Notes: generated from the letters alone by a model not told the origin. A stretch of 60,357 nt of DNA from Alphaproteobacteria bacterium (GCA_030433335.1 JAUILL010000022.1:1-60357), one strand, 5' to 3'; numbered from the stretch's first letter, positions 35,639-47,377 are shown. A program made the numbers and translations.

Positions 35639-37180
35639 TTATTCTGCTGCGGGCTCGGTGGTCTCTGCCGGTGCGTCTTCGGCAGGTGGCTCTGTGCTTT
35701 CAGCAGGAGCGTCTGCGTCGGTGCTCTCTGCAGGCACTTCGGGGACGTCAGGTGCTGCGTCAGTCGGGGCCTCGCCAGCCTCTTCGCTCACCAATGCGCC
35801 GTTGTCCCACTGCCCCTCGGTTTGCTGGCCGGTGGTGTATCGCATGACGCCAAAGCCCTGGCGTTTGCCCTCGACAAAGGCGCCTTGGTAGACGTCGCCG
35901 TTGGCGTAGGTCGCGATGCCTTCGCCGCTGATTTCGCCGTTCTTCCATGCGCCTTCGTATCGGAAGCTGTCGGGCATTGTGATTGTGCCGGTGCCCTCGC
36001 GTTTGCCTTTGACGAAGTCTCCTTCGTAGACGGTGCCGTCGGCATAGGTCGCTTTGCCGGTGCCTTGACGTTCGCCATTCACCCACGCGCCTTCGTAGCG
36101 GTAGCCGTCGGGCATGGTCAGGACGCCTTGGCCATCGTTGCGGGCGTTTTTGAAACCGCCCTCGTAGACCAAGCCGTTGGTGTAGGTGATTTTGCCCTCG
36201 CCCTCGATCACGCCCGAGGCCCAATCGCCGGTGTAGCTGTTGCCATCGGGATAACGGATGGTGCCGCGGCCATCGGGCAAGCCCTTGGCGACTTCGCCCA
36301 CATAGACCGAGCCGTCGGGGTAGGTCATTTTGCCCCGTCCCTGAATTTCGCCGCTGACCCAGTCGCCGTTGTAAACGTAGCCGTCCGCACCGGTGAACGT
36401 GCCTTGGCCGTGGCGCTGGTCGTTCTCGAACGCGCCCTCGTAGGTGTCGCCGTTAGAGTAGGTAACTTTGCCCTGACCTTGGCGTTTGCCATCGACCAAT
36501 TCACCTTCGTAGATGTCGCCATTGGCGAGGGTCAGTTTGCCCGCGCCATTGATCTGACCGTCGGACCACGTGCCCTGATAGGTGAGGCCATCGGACATGG
36601 TCAAAGTGCCTTCGCCCGCGCGGGTGCCGTCTTTGATCTCGCCTTCATAGACTGCGCCGTCGGGATAGGTGATCGTGCCGCGTCCCTCTTTGACGCCGTT
36701 GGCCCAGTCGCCCTCGTAGACATAGCCGCCCGGGCTCTCCATCCGGCCTTTGCCGTGGTGCATCGCCTTCAGGAAACCGCCCTCGTAGTGGACGCCGGTC
36801 GCGTAGTCGGCCACGCCTTGGCCAGTGATCTCACCCGCGACCCAATCGCCCTCATAGGTGCCGCCATCGGCAAAGGTGATCTTGCCCACGCCGTCGGGTT
36901 TGCCTTTGGCGAATTGGCCGACATAGACCGATCCGTTGGGAAAGCGTGCCTCGCCCTGACCGCGGATTTCACCCGCGACCCAATCGCCGGTGTATGTGAA
37001 TCCATTGGGCAGGCGATAGGTGCCGGTGCCATCCTGTAGGCCGTCCTTGAACGTCCCCTCATAGATGCCGCCGTCGTCATATTGCTTGGTAATAACCTCG
37101 CCCGTGTCTTGTGCCAGAACCGATCCGCCTAACATCACGGCAAGTACAGTCGTCGCCGCAAAGCTTTTGAAATCGCGCAT
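35639..37180 (-). CDS. Exported MORN-repeat protein
   Basis: A 513-residue protein with a Sec signal (residues 1-24, MLGGSVLAQ) and about 19 consecutive 23-residue MORN repeats (YEGxWxxGxxxGxGxxxxxxG) spanning roughly residues 38-465. The tail (about 466-513) is acidic and rich in Ala, Pro, Thr and Glu. MORN repeats fold as an elongated beta-sheet ribbon and occur in membrane-associated scaffolds and in some enzymes. No catalytic domain is present. It is expected in the periplasm or on the surface. AGGAG precedes the ATG; it diverges from nadE. The nearly uniform 69-base DNA periodicity makes the gene prone to repeat gain or loss. Function unknown. Confidence 0.85.
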   Translation of the reverse strand: MRDFKSFAATTVLAVMLGGSVLAQDTGEVITKQYDDGGIYEGTFKDGLQDGTGTYRLPNGFTYTGDWVAGEIRGQGEARFPNGSVYVGQFAKGKPDGVGKITFADGGTYEGDWVAGEITGQGVADYATGVHYEGGFLKAMHHGKGRMESPGGYVYEGDWANGVKEGRGTITYPDGAVYEGEIKDGTRAGEGTLTMSDGLTYQGTWSDGQINGAGKLTLANGDIYEGELVDGKRQGQGKVTYSNGDTYEGAFENDQRHGQGTFTGADGYVYNGDWVSGEIQGRGKMTYPDGSVYVGEVAKGLPDGRGTIRYPDGNSYTGDWASGVIEGEGKITYTNGLVYEGGFKNARNDGQGVLTMPDGYRYEGAWVNGERQGTGKATYADGTVYEGDFVKGKREGTGTITMPDSFRYEGAWKNGEISGEGIATYANGDVYQGAFVEGKRQGFGVMRYTTGQQTEGQWDNGALVSEEAGEAPTDAAPDVPEVPAESTDADAPAESTEPPAEDAPAETTEPAAE

Positions 37181-37346
37181 CTTTCACTCCTCTTACGGGG
37201 AAGTTCCCAGTAAACAACCTACATCGGACCCTAATTCACCCCCCGACTTCGGGCAACGGATTTCGCGCGATCTCTTTCCCTCGGGCCGCATTCTGATAAA
37301 GCGGTGGGGACGCGACCCCTGCATATGACCGCAAGAGGCTATCGAC

Positions 37347-39005
37347 ATGACCCAGAGTTTCCGCCTGACCATGGCCCAATTGAACCCCGTGATGGGGGAT
37401 CTGTCGGGCAACGCCAACCGGGTGCGTCAGGTTTGGGCCGAGGCGAAAGAGGCCGGATCGGACTATGTTGTCTGCCCCGAGATGTTCCTCTTGGGCTACA
37501 ACCCGCAGGATCTGGTGATGAAGCCTGCCTTGCAGAACGCCTGTATGGAGCAGCTGCAAGCGCTGGCCGCCGACTGTGCCGATGGTCCCGCGATTGGCAT
37601 TGGCGCGCCTGTGATGGTCGGCCCGAACCTGCACAACGGGTATTTTGTCCTGCACGGTGGCAAAATCAGCGCCCAACTGCTGAAGCATCACCTGCCCAAC
37701 TACAACGTCTTTGACGAACAGCGAACCTTCAAATCCGGCGACATGAACGGCCCCTATGTGCTGAACGGTGTCCGCATCGGCACCCCCATCTGCGAGGACG
37801 CGTGGTACGAAGACGTAGCCGAAACGCTGGCCGAAACCGGTGCCGAGTTTCTGGTGGTCCCCAATGGCTCGCCCTATCGTCGCGACAAGTACGACACGCG
37901 CCTGACCCACATGGTGTCTCGCGTGATCGAGAATGACATGCCGCTGGTCTACGTGAACATGGTCGGTGGTCAGGACGATCAAGCGTTCGATGGCGGCTCG
38001 TTCGTGCTGGACCGTGGCGGCAAACTGGCGGCCCTGCTGCCTGTGTTCGAAGAGGCCGTGGCCCACATCACCCTGAACCGCACCGATGACGGCTGGGAAG
38101 CTGAGCAAGCCCCGTTGGCCGACCACCCCGATGCGTGGGAACAGGACTACCACGCAATGGTCGTCACCCTGCGCGATTACCTCGGCAAGTCCGGTTTCAA
38201 GAAGGTGCTCTTGGGCCTGTCCGGCGGCATCGACTCGGCCTTGGTCGCGATGGTCGCCGTGGACGCGATCGGCGCGGACAACGTGCGCTGCATCATGCTG
38301 CCGTCCGAATACACCTCTGAACACTCGCTCGAGGACGCCAAAGAGATCGCCGAAAACCTTGGCGTCAAATACCACACCGTCCCGATCACGCCCGCCCGCG
38401 ATGCGTTTACCGAGACGCTGGCCCCCATGTTCGAAGGCATGGCCCAGGACGTGACCGAGGAAAACATCCAGTCCCGTATTCGTGGCACCATCCTGATGGC
38501 GCTGTCCAACAAGTTCGGGGAAATGCTGCTGACCACCGGCAACAAATCGGAAATGGCCACCGGCTATTGCACGATCTACGGCGACATGAACGGCGGCTAC
38601 AACCCGATCAAGGACTTGTACAAAACCCGCGTGTTCGAGACATGCCGCTGGCGCAACGCTCATCACCGCCCGTGGATGAAGGGCCCCGAAGGCGAGGTCT
38701 GCCCGCCCCGTATCATCACCAAGCCCCCCAGTGCGGAACTCCGTCCCGACCAAAAGGACGAGGACAGCCTGCCACCCTATGACGTGCTGGACGCGATCCT
38801 GACCGCGCTGGTCGATCACGAAGAGTCAGTAGATGATCTGGTCTCGCGCGGGTACGACCACGCGGACGTCAAACGGGTCGAACACCTACTCTACATTAAC
38901 GAGTGGAAGCGCTACCAAGCGGCCCCAGGCACGCGTCTGACGAACAAGGCCTTCTGGATGGACCGCCGCTATCCCATCGTGAATCGCTTCCGGACCGGAA
39001 AGTGA
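37347..39005 (+). CDS. nadE: Glutamine-dependent NAD+ synthetase
   Basis: A 552-residue two-domain enzyme. The N-terminal nitrilase-type glutaminase domain (residues 1-265) has the Glu-Lys-Cys triad in VCPEMFLLGYNPQDL, LLKHHLPNYNVFDE and GTPICEDAW. The C-terminal synthetase (about residues 275-552) has the ATP pyrophosphatase loop LLGLSGGIDSALVAMV. It makes NAD from deamido-NAD, ATP and glutamine. Start at 37347 has GAGG 8 nt upstream. The stop TGA overlaps the GTG start of the following small membrane protein gene. Confidence 0.97.
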   Translation: MTQSFRLTMAQLNPVMGDLSGNANRVRQVWAEAKEAGSDYVVCPEMFLLGYNPQDLVMKPALQNACMEQLQALAADCADGPAIGIGAPVMVGPNLHNGYFVLHGGKISAQLLKHHLPNYNVFDEQRTFKSGDMNGPYVLNGVRIGTPICEDAWYEDVAETLAETGAEFLVVPNGSPYRRDKYDTRLTHMVSRVIENDMPLVYVNMVGGQDDQAFDGGSFVLDRGGKLAALLPVFEEAVAHITLNRTDDGWEAEQAPLADHPDAWEQDYHAMVVTLRDYLGKSGFKKVLLGLSGGIDSALVAMVAVDAIGADNVRCIMLPSEYTSEHSLEDAKEIAENLGVKYHTVPITPARDAFTETLAPMFEGMAQDVTEENIQSRIRGTILMALSNKFGEMLLTTGNKSEMATGYCTIYGDMNGGYNPIKDLYKTRVFETCRWRNAHHRPWMKGPEGEVCPPRIITKPPSAELRPDQKDEDSLPPYDVLDAILTALVDHEESVDDLVSRGYDHADVKRVEHLLYINEWKRYQAAPGTRLTNKAFWMDRRYPIVNRFRTGK

Positions 39006-39481
39006 CGCCACTGATCATATACGAGCGCCCAGGTTGGGCGCGCGTGACATGGACCCTCGCTTTTGGGGCCCTTCTGATCAGTCCAACCTCTTTTCTGGTT
39101 TGCATTTCTATAGGTCTGCGTAGCGGGTTTTCGAACCTCATTCTGGTGCTGTTGCCACTCTGTGCGCTGATCACGTTGGTCGCCGCAGGTCGCCTTTGGC
39201 AGGGCGATAGGTTCATCGCGGACGCAAAGGTGGTGCTGCGCGCGGATGCCCGCGGAATTCATACTCTGTCTGACGGCTTTCTCGCGTGGCAGGACTTCAA
39301 CCGAGTGCGACGCGTGTCTCTAGGGAATGGCGGGACGATCTACCAAATTTTGCGGCACCCATCCGACTCCGTTTTCGCCGAACTTCAGGCAAGTCAGGTC
39401 TTTGGCGACTTCAGTGATCTTGGGGATGCCCTGAGCCTCGCCAAAGAAACGGCAATGCGTGAAAAGGCGAGACCAAGATAG
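39002..39481 (+). CDS. Small membrane protein of unknown function, coupled to nadE
   Basis: About 159 residues from a GTG that overlaps the nadE stop (GTGA). It has two adjacent membrane helices (WTLAFGALLISPTSFLVCI, LILVLLPLCALITLVAAG) followed by a soluble C-terminal part (DAKVVLRADARGIHTLSDGF onward), whose short beta-strand pattern resembles bacterial PH-like domains. An upstream in-frame ATG at 38903 lies inside nadE and is less likely. I do not recognise the family; the overlap suggests translation coupled to nadE but no functional link is evident. Confidence 0.55.
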   Translation: MTPLIIYERPGWARVTWTLAFGALLISPTSFLVCISIGLRSGFSNLILVLLPLCALITLVAAGRLWQGDRFIADAKVVLRADARGIHTLSDGFLAWQDFNRVRRVSLGNGGTIYQILRHPSDSVFAELQASQVFGDFSDLGDALSLAKETAMREKARPR

Positions 39482-39600
39482 TCGCACTCCGGCTCGAAAA
39501 TTCTGTCGCCTTTCATCCCTCATGTCGCAATCTGGCCAGACGACTCAGGGCTCGAGCCCTAGCGGAGCGCTTCCGATTTTGATTTCTACGGACGCCCCCA

Positions 39601-40152
39601 ATGATCACTGTGCACCAGATACCGGACGCGTTTTCGTCCGCCGAATGTGACCGCATCGTCGAGATCGCAAATGCCGCGATCCCCAGCGATGCCAAGTTGG
39701 TTCGCGACCAGAAAGATCACAACTACCGCCGCGCGGAACTGGTCTGGCTGGACGAGGTCTCGGACACCGATTGGGTGATGGACCGAATTCTGCAACTGGT
39801 ACGGGTGGCAAACCGCGATGTGTTTGATTTCGACATCAGCGAGTTTTCAGAAAGCGCCCAAGTCGCCACCTACCGCGCCAGCTCTGGCGGTCATTTCGAC
39901 TGGCATTCTGATGTTGGCGAAGGCCGTATCGCCAGCCGCCGCAAACTCACGATGGTCGTGCAACTTTCGGAAACGGACGCCTATCAAGGCGGCAAGCTCG
40001 AGATCATGACCGGCCGCGATTGCATCGCCGCAAACACCGCCCGCGGAACAGCAACGCTGTTCCCCAGCTTCATGATGCACCGAGTTACTCCTGTCACCAA
40101 CGGCACCCGCCAAAGCCTCACGATTTGGAGCCACGGAACGCCTTTCCGCTAA
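39601..40152 (+). CDS. 2-oxoglutarate/Fe(II)-dependent dioxygenase (PKHD-type)
   Basis: A 183-residue double-stranded beta-helix enzyme. Iron ligands are the HxD pair in GGHFDWHSDVGEG (about residues 98-110) and the distal His in FPSFMMHRVTPV, with the 2-oxoglutarate-binding Arg in TNGTRQSLTIW. This pattern is that of prolyl-4-hydroxylase-like/PKHD enzymes (PiuC-like relatives). Substrate unknown. It is a single gene followed by a terminator at 40162. The 119 bases upstream hold no gene. Confidence 0.85.
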   Translation: MITVHQIPDAFSSAECDRIVEIANAAIPSDAKLVRDQKDHNYRRAELVWLDEVSDTDWVMDRILQLVRVANRDVFDFDISEFSESAQVATYRASSGGHFDWHSDVGEGRIASRRKLTMVVQLSETDAYQGGKLEIMTGRDCIAANTARGTATLFPSFMMHRVTPVTNGTRQSLTIWSHGTPFR

Positions 40153-40161
40153 CAAAGCAAA

Positions 40162-40187
40162 AGGGGCCACACGGGCCCCTCTTTCTT
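40162..40187 (+). terminator. Terminator after the 2OG dioxygenase gene
   Basis: AGGGGCC and GGCCCCT form a 7-bp stem with a 5-nt loop (ACACG), followed by CTTTCTT. An A-rich tract on the other side may make it work for serB as well. Confidence 0.75.
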
Positions 40188-40234
40188 GGTCAAAGTACCC
40201 TCGCCGAAGGCAGCGCGGCATCAGCCGCGCCCCG

Positions 40235-41110
40235 CTATCCGACGAATTCGCTCTTCGCGTAGCCCTGAATGTACAGCAGAGCGCTCAGGTCACCGTTGTT
40301 GATGCGGATATCGCACTGCGCCGCGACCGAGGGCTTGGCGTGCAGTGCCACACCTGCACCGGCCAGCCCCAGCATCCCCAGATCGTTTGCGCCATCGCCC
40401 ACGGCTACGACGTCTGCCGCAGTAATCCCTAGACGCGCGGTGATCTCTTCCAGCGCCTGAACCTTGGCTTCGCGGCCCAGAATCGGACGACCCACGTCTC
40501 CGGTCAGTTCGCCATCTGCCGCGACCAGGGTGTTCGCGCGGTTTTCGTCAAAGCCTAGTTCTGCCGCCACTTTCGCAGTGAACGCAGTGAACCCGCCCGA
40601 CACCAGCGCACAGTAACCACCGTGCGCCTTCATGGTTGCCAGCAGCTCTCGACCGCCGGGCATAAAGGTGATGCGCTCGGCCAGAACCTTGTCGATGACG
40701 CTCTCGGGCAGGCCTTTCAGCAGGCCCACGCGCTCGGTCAGGGCGCCTTCGAAATCCAGCTCGCCGTTCATGGCGCGGGCGGTGATGTCTTTGACACGCT
40801 CACCGACACCCGCCTCGTCGGCCAACTCGTCGATGCATTCCTGCTGGATCATGGTGCTGTCCATATCGGCCAGTAGCATCTTCTTTTTGCGACCCTCCGC
40901 AGGCTGGATCACCAGATCGACGCCTTGCTTCTGCAGGTCTTCCCACACGTCCCAGCGGTTGTCCGGAATCACATCCAGTGAAAACTCGGCCGCCACATCA
41001 GGGCAAAGCCACTGGATATCGCCTCCGCCCCACGCATTGCGCAGAGAATCAACGAGCATGGTTTCCAGCACAGGAGTCGCGGGATTGGTCAGAAGCGTTG
41101 CCACATACAT
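40235..41110 (-). CDS. serB: Phosphoserine phosphatase
   Basis: Last step of serine synthesis (phosphoserine to serine). The 291-residue HAD enzyme shows the nucleophile motif LLADMDSTMIQQE (about residues 95-107), the SGGF of motif II with SGGFTAFTAKVA, and motif IV AVGDGANDLGMLG. An N-terminal ACT-like segment (residues 1-75) is typical of the long SerB form. It is divergent from serC-serA across 159 bases, so the whole phosphorylated pathway is controlled from one intergenic region. No leader or riboswitch was recognised there. Confidence 0.95.
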   Translation of the reverse strand: MYVATLLTNPATPVLETMLVDSLRNAWGGGDIQWLCPDVAAEFSLDVIPDNRWDVWEDLQKQGVDLVIQPAEGRKKKMLLADMDSTMIQQECIDELADEAGVGERVKDITARAMNGELDFEGALTERVGLLKGLPESVIDKVLAERITFMPGGRELLATMKAHGGYCALVSGGFTAFTAKVAAELGFDENRANTLVAADGELTGDVGRPILGREAKVQALEEITARLGITAADVVAVGDGANDLGMLGLAGAGVALHAKPSVAAQCDIRINNGDLSALLYIQGYAKSEFVG

Positions 41111-41269
41111 GAGGGGAAGTTTCCTATAGGGAACAAGATGGTCGTTTTTGCGGTCTCAAGCGGCGCTATAGCGACAAATTGGCTATTGTGAAAGCCCGCG
41201 AACGCTCGTATCTGCGTCAACGGGACACCTCTCCCCAACGAGAGGCGATTATCTGGAAGGGTACCAGCA

Positions 41270-42415
41270 ATGGCTATCGCACAACCGGCAACGCGGCCGG
41301 CAAACCCGCGTTTTTCTTCTGGCCCCTGCGCCAAAATCCCCACATTCAAGCTGGAAATGCTGTCGGACGCTGCTTTGGGCCGTTCGCACCGCGCCGCTGT
41401 GGGCAAGGACAAGCTGAAGGCTGCCATCGAAGAAACCCGTGACATTCTCGGCATCCCCGCTGACTACAAAATCGGCATCGTTCCCGCATCCGACACCGGT
41501 GCGGTTGAAATGGCCATGTGGTCGCTGCTGGGTGCCCGCAAAGCGACCATGGTCGCTTGGGAAAGCTTTGGCTCTGGCTGGGTCAGCGACGTGGTCAAGC
41601 AGCTGAAAATCGACGCAGAGGTCAAAGAAGCCGGTTACGGCGAGATCGTAGATCTGGCGTCCATCGACTACACCACTGACGTTGTCTTCACCTGGAACGG
41701 CACCACCTCGGGTGTGCGCGTTGCCAATGGCGATGCGATCCCCGCCGACCGCGAAGGTCTGACCATCTGCGACGCCACCTCGGCCGCATTTGCGCAGGAC
41801 CTGCCTTGGGACAAACTGGATGTGACCACCTTCTCCTGGCAGAAGGTCATGGGCGGCGAAGCGGCTCACGGTATGCTGATCCTGAGCCCCCGTGCAGTTG
41901 AGCGTCTGGAAAGCTACACCCCCGCATGGCCGATGCCCAAGATCTTCCGCATGACCAAAGGCGGCAAGCTGATCGACGGTATCTTCCGCGGCGAGACTAT
42001 CAACACCCCCTCGATGCTGGCTGTTGAGGATTATCTGGTTGCTCTGGAATGGGCTCGCAACATCGGCGGTCTGCCCGCTCTGATGGCGCGCGCAGATGCA
42101 AACGCCAAAGTCATCTGGGATTTCTGCGAGCAGAAAGACTGGGTAGCGAACCTGGCGGTGAACGACGAAAACCGCTCGAACACCTCGGTCTGCCTGAAGT
42201 TCACCGACGACCGCATTCAGGACGGCGCGGCATTCGCCAAGGCTGTCGCCAAGCGTCTGGAAAAAGAAGGCGTTGCGCTGGACATCGGTGCATACCGTGA
42301 CGCGCCCGCAGGTCTGCGCATCTGGTGTGGTGCGACTGTGGAAACCGCCGATGTCGAGGCTCTGATGCCTTGGCTTGAGTGGGCCTTCGAAGCTGAAATC
42401 GAAGCGCAAGCTTAA
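41270..42415 (+). CDS. serC: Phosphoserine aminotransferase
   Basis: PLP-dependent transaminase (3-phosphohydroxypyruvate to phosphoserine), 381 residues. The PLP lysine is K192 in [14 protein letters not shown]; other landmarks are [10 protein letters not shown] at the start and [20 protein letters not shown]. The sequence is of the alphaproteobacterial/Methanosarcina-like SerC type rather than the enterobacterial one. It forms an operon with serA, which begins 72 bases downstream; the intervening GGGGGCGCC-GTG-CGGCCCCC-like stretch may be a weak hairpin. Confidence 0.96.
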   Translation: MAIAQPATRPANPRFSSGPCAKIPTFKLEMLSDAALGRSHRAAVGKDKLKAAIEETRDILGIPADYKIGIVPASDTGAVEMAMWSLLGARKATMVAWESFGSGWVSDVVKQLKIDAEVKEAGYGEIVDLASIDYTTDVVFTWNGTTSGVRVANGDAIPADREGLTICDATSAAFAQDLPWDKLDVTTFSWQKVMGGEAAHGMLILSPRAVERLESYTPAWPMPKIFRMTKGGKLIDGIFRGETINTPSMLAVEDYLVALEWARNIGGLPALMARADANAKVIWDFCEQKDWVANLAVNDENRSNTSVCLKFTDDRIQDGAAFAKAVAKRLEKEGVALDIGAYRDAPAGLRIWCGATVETADVEALMPWLEWAFEAEIEAQA

Positions 42416-42487
42416 GCTGATCCCCTTGGGGGCGCCGTGCCGCCCCCGACCTTCCCCATAGAATTCTCAGATCAAAGGACCATCAAA

Positions 42488-44083
<1,596 letters not shown>

Positions 44084-44109
44084 TCACCTTTTAGGTGTGC
44101 TAGAGATCG

Positions 44110-44138
44110 GCCTGTCGCAGAAATGCGGCAGGCTTTTT
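44110..44138 (+). terminator. Terminator of serC-serA
   Basis: GCCTGTCGC and GCGGCAGGC pair over 9 bp (one wobble), loop AGAAAT, then TTTTT. It lies directly upstream of the Shine-Dalgarno sequence of the next gene, so any read-through message would carry the hairpin just before its ribosome-binding site. Confidence 0.9.
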
Positions 44139-44153
44139 CATTTCGGAGGTTTC

Positions 44154-44906
44154 ATGCGCTGCTACGCGATTGGCGATATCCACGGTCACTTGGACAAACT
44201 GCACGGCGTACACCGCTTGATTGAACTGGACCGTGCGCGGACCGGAGACATGGATGCGCCCGTGATCCATCTGGGGGATTACGCCGACCGAGGGCCGAAT
44301 GTGCGCGGGGTCTTGGATTTTCTGATGGCGGGCGAGGCGGAAGGAAGGCCTTGGATCAACCTTCTTGGGAACCACGACCGGATGATGTGGCACTTTCTGC
44401 AACCGATCGAGCAGCCTGATCCCCTACGTCACGACCTGCATTGGCTGATGTTGGACATCAATATCGGCGGGCGTAAAACGCTGGCCTCGTATGGCGTGGA
44501 TGTGTCGAACGACCGCCCGGTGGCTGAAATCCATGCCGAAGGCCGCGCCAAAGTCCCGGCGGAACATTTGGATTTCATTGCGGGCCTGCGTGAATACTAC
44601 CCGACTGACGAGGTCTTCTTTTGCCATGCCGGCGTGCGCCCCGGTGTGCCGCTTGATCAGCAGGTGCAGGACGATCTGGTGTGGATTCGCGGCCCGTTCC
44701 ACGAGCACGAAGGCAGCTTTGGCCCACTGATCCTGCATGGCCACACGCATCTGGACCGGATCACCCATTTCGGAAACCGCGTGGATATCGATACAGGTGC
44801 CGCGTACGGCGGTCCAATCTCTGCAGTGGTCGTCGAGGGACGGGATATCTGGCAACTGACCGAAGAGGGGCGTGTGCCCGTGCGACCGCATGTGACCGCT
44901 GGATAA
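44154..44906 (+). CDS. Metallophosphoesterase (serine/threonine phosphatase-like)
   Basis: A 250-residue calcineurin-type phosphoesterase with every metal-site motif: AIGDIHGHLD, HLGDYADRGPNV, LLGNHDRMMW, FFCHAGVRPGVP and LHGHTHLD. The pattern resembles PrpA/PrpE-like bacterial phosphatases and diadenosine tetraphosphatases; substrate (phosphoprotein or nucleotide) cannot be told. CGGAGG is 4 nt before the ATG at 44154. It is a separate unit after the serA terminator and has its own terminator. Confidence 0.87.
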   Translation: MRCYAIGDIHGHLDKLHGVHRLIELDRARTGDMDAPVIHLGDYADRGPNVRGVLDFLMAGEAEGRPWINLLGNHDRMMWHFLQPIEQPDPLRHDLHWLMLDINIGGRKTLASYGVDVSNDRPVAEIHAEGRAKVPAEHLDFIAGLREYYPTDEVFFCHAGVRPGVPLDQQVQDDLVWIRGPFHEHEGSFGPLILHGHTHLDRITHFGNRVDIDTGAAYGGPISAVVVEGRDIWQLTEEGRVPVRPHVTAG

Positions 44907-44908
44907 AG

Positions 44909-44946
44909 AAAGGGGAAGAGGCTTCGCAACTCTCCCCCTTTTTTGA
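44909..44946 (+). terminator. Terminator of the phosphoesterase gene
   Basis: AAAGGGG-A-AGAG pairs with CTCT-C-CCCCTTT (11 bp with one A-C mismatch) around GCTTCGCAA, followed by further T. Two bases after the stop codon. Confidence 0.85.
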
Positions 44947-45149
44947 CAAAGGACTTTAACTTCAACGCATCGTTGGGGCGATGCAGCCCGCAATCGCGGG
45001 AATTGCCACCGATCCGCGCTAATTGCGGGTGAGGCTGACGGCAGAGAACTCTGAAATGAGCCACTCGGGGACACAACGTCAGCCTAGGCGAAAGGTTCCA
45101 CGCGAAAAATATCCGATGCTGCAGGCGCGAAATTGCGGAATTGGAGCTT

Positions 45150-46193
45150 CTAGGTCCAATCGAGAACAATTTTACCCGACTTGCCCGAGCGCATGGTCTC
45201 GAACGCTTTAATATACTCGTCTTTCGCAAACCGGTGGGTGATGACGCGGCTCACATCGAGCCCGTTTTGCAGCATGGCAATCATCTTGTACCAGGTCTCG
45301 AAAATCTCGCGGCCGTAGACGCCTTTGATGGTGATCGCTTTGAAAACGATTCGAGACCAGTCCACGGGGCTCTTGCCCGGCGGAATCCCCAGCAAGGCAA
45401 TTCGCCCGCCCATCACCAGCGCCTCGACCATCTGATCCAAGGCTTGCTGGTTGCCTGACATCTCTAGCCCGACATCGAAGCCTTGGGTCATTTTCAGGCG
45501 TGCGATGATGTCCTTCAGGTCTTCCTTGGCCACGTTCACGGGGGTCACATCCGCGACCTGACCGGCCAAGGCCAGACGGTCGGGGTTCACATCCGTAATC
45601 ACCACATGGCGCGCACCAGCGTGACGTGCAACGGCTGCGGCCATAATCCCGATGGGGCCTGCGCCGGTGATCAGCACGTCCTCGCCCAACAGATCGAAAC
45701 TCAGCGCCGTGTGCACTGCATTCCCTAGCGGGTCGAGAATCGCGCCAATGTCGTCGCTGATCTCCTCGGGCAGGGGCACCACGTTAAAGGCAGGCAGTCG
45801 CAGGTATTCGGCAAAGGCACCTTGTTCATTCACCCCGATCCCCCGCGTTTCGGGGTCCAGATGGAACCGACCCGCGCGGCTCTGACGACTGGTTTTGCCG
45901 ATCAGGTGTCCTTCGCCGCTGCAACGCTGGCCGATGGACAGCCCTTCGACATTGCGGCCCATGTCGACGATTTCACCGGCGAATTCGTGGCCCGTGACCA
46001 GCGGGACGGGAACGGTTTTCTGCGCCCACTCGTCCCAGTTCCAAATGTGGATGTCGGTCCCGCAGATGCCGGTTTTCTTGACGCGGATCAGCACGTCATC
46101 GGGGCCTATCTCGGGCACGGGACGCTGTTCTTGCCAGAGGCCGACAGCAGGCTGCGCTTTGACCAGCGCGCTCATGGTGTTGGGGCGGGTCAT
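45150..46193 (-). CDS. tdh: L-threonine 3-dehydrogenase
   Basis: Oxidises L-threonine to 2-amino-3-ketobutyrate with NAD. The 347-residue medium-chain zinc dehydrogenase has the catalytic Zn motif [13 protein letters not shown] and GHEFAGEIV, and cofactor loop [15 protein letters not shown]. The structural-zinc cysteines of many MDRs are not evident; the region reads [20 protein letters not shown] with most cysteines replaced, which is unusual for Tdh. It overlaps the kbl stop by four bases and follows it in the operon, completing the threonine-to-glycine plus acetyl-CoA route. Confidence 0.92.
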   Translation of the reverse strand: MTRPNTMSALVKAQPAVGLWQEQRPVPEIGPDDVLIRVKKTGICGTDIHIWNWDEWAQKTVPVPLVTGHEFAGEIVDMGRNVEGLSIGQRCSGEGHLIGKTSRQSRAGRFHLDPETRGIGVNEQGAFAEYLRLPAFNVVPLPEEISDDIGAILDPLGNAVHTALSFDLLGEDVLITGAGPIGIMAAAVARHAGARHVVITDVNPDRLALAGQVADVTPVNVAKEDLKDIIARLKMTQGFDVGLEMSGNQQALDQMVEALVMGGRIALLGIPPGKSPVDWSRIVFKAITIKGVYGREIFETWYKMIAMLQNGLDVSRVITHRFAKDEYIKAFETMRSGKSGKIVLDWT

Positions 46194-47377
46194 GCGATCA
46201 CTCCGGTCTTGCGGCCCGCGTTGGCGAATGCGTTCAGGCCGAAATCCAAGTCCTCGCGGGTCAGGGCGGCGTTCATCTGGGTGCGGATGCGGGCTTGGCC
46301 CTTGGGCACCACGGGGAAGAAGAAGCCCGAGACATAGACACCTTCTTCGAACAGAGCGTTGGCCATGTCTTGGGCCTTTTGCGCCTCGCGGAGCATGACG
46401 GGGATGATGGGGTGCTCACCGGGCAGCAGGTCAAAGCCTAGGTCGGTCAGCCCCGCCCGCCAGTATTTCGCGTTCTCGAACAGTTGTGCCCGCAGGTTGT
46501 CGCCCCGTTCCACAAGGTCCAGCGCCTTGATCCCAGCGGCCACCACCGACGGTGGCAGAGCATTCGAGAACAGATAGGGCCGCGCGCGCTGGCGCAGCAG
46601 GTCGATTACGGGTTGGGGACCGGCGATGTAGCCGCCCAAAGCGCCGCCCAAAGCCTTGCCCAAGGTGCCGGTCAGGATGTCCACGTCAACGCCTTGGTGC
46701 GCTGCGGTCCCTGCGCCTTTGGGGCCCATGAAGCCGGTCGAGTGGCAGTCGTCCACCATGGTGATCGCGCCGTATTGCGCGGCCAAGTGGGTGATCTGCG
46801 GCAGGTTCGCCAGATAGCCGTCCATGCTGAACACGCCGTCCGTGGCGATCATGATGTGACGAGCGCCAGCCTCGCGGGCTTCGATCAGTTTGGCCTCAAG
46901 ATCCGCCATATCGGAATTGGCGTAGCGGTAGCGCCGCGCTTTGCACAGACGGATGCCGTCGATGATCGAGGCATGGTTCAGTGCGTCAGAAATAATCGCA
47001 TCTTCGGGCCCCAGCAGGGGTTCGAACAGCGCGCCATTTGCGTCGAAGCACGCGGCGAACAGAATCGCGTCGTCTTTGCCAAGGAACTCGGCCAGTCGCT
47101 GCTCCAACTCGCGGTGCAGGTCCTGAGTGCCGCAAATGAACCGGACCGAGGCCATGCCGTATCCATGATCATCCATCGCACCCTTGGCGGCGGCGATCAG
47201 CTCGGGGTGGTCGGCCAGTCCCAAATAGTTGTTTGCGCAGAGGTTCAGCACTTTGCGATCGCCCACAGACACCCAACCGGACTGGGGCGAGGTGATCATC
47301 CGCTCCCGTTTAAACAGCCCGTCGTTTTCGATCTCGTGCAGGGTTTCTGTGATCTGGTTCAGAAATGCGGTCGTCAT
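46190..47377 (-). CDS. kbl: Glycine C-acetyltransferase (2-amino-3-ketobutyrate CoA ligase)
   Basis: PLP enzyme of the alpha-oxoamine synthase family, 395 residues. Landmarks: [33 protein letters not shown] segment ([12 protein letters not shown]), and the PLP lysine in [15 protein letters not shown]. It cleaves 2-amino-3-ketobutyrate with CoA to glycine and acetyl-CoA. It is first in the kbl-tdh operon. A cupin-type XRE regulator lies 115 bases upstream on the same strand and may control it. Confidence 0.96.
   Translation of the reverse strand: MTTAFLNQITETLHEIENDGLFKRERMITSPQSGWVSVGDRKVLNLCANNYLGLADHPELIAAAKGAMDDHGYGMASVRFICGTQDLHRELEQRLAEFLGKDDAILFAACFDANGALFEPLLGPEDAIISDALNHASIIDGIRLCKARRYRYANSDMADLEAKLIEAREAGARHIMIATDGVFSMDGYLANLPQITHLAAQYGAITMVDDCHSTGFMGPKGAGTAAHQGVDVDILTGTLGKALGGALGGYIAGPQPVIDLLRQRARPYLFSNALPPSVVAAGIKALDLVERGDNLRAQLFENAKYWRAGLTDLGFDLLPGEHPIIPVMLREAQKAQDMANALFEEGVYVSGFFFPVVPKGQARIRTQMNAALTREDLDFGLNAFANAGRKTGVIA

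Noticed and set aside
41111..41269. Serine-responsive leader or riboswitch between serB and serC
   Set aside because: Only short, weak inverted repeats were found (for example CTCTCCCCAACGAGAG); no Ser-rich frame or known aptamer pattern.
44947..45149. Possible tRNA or small RNA between the phosphoesterase and tdh
   Set aside because: The stretch has some GC-rich inverted segments (for example near 44990-45025) but no tRNA arms, T-loop consensus or CCA.
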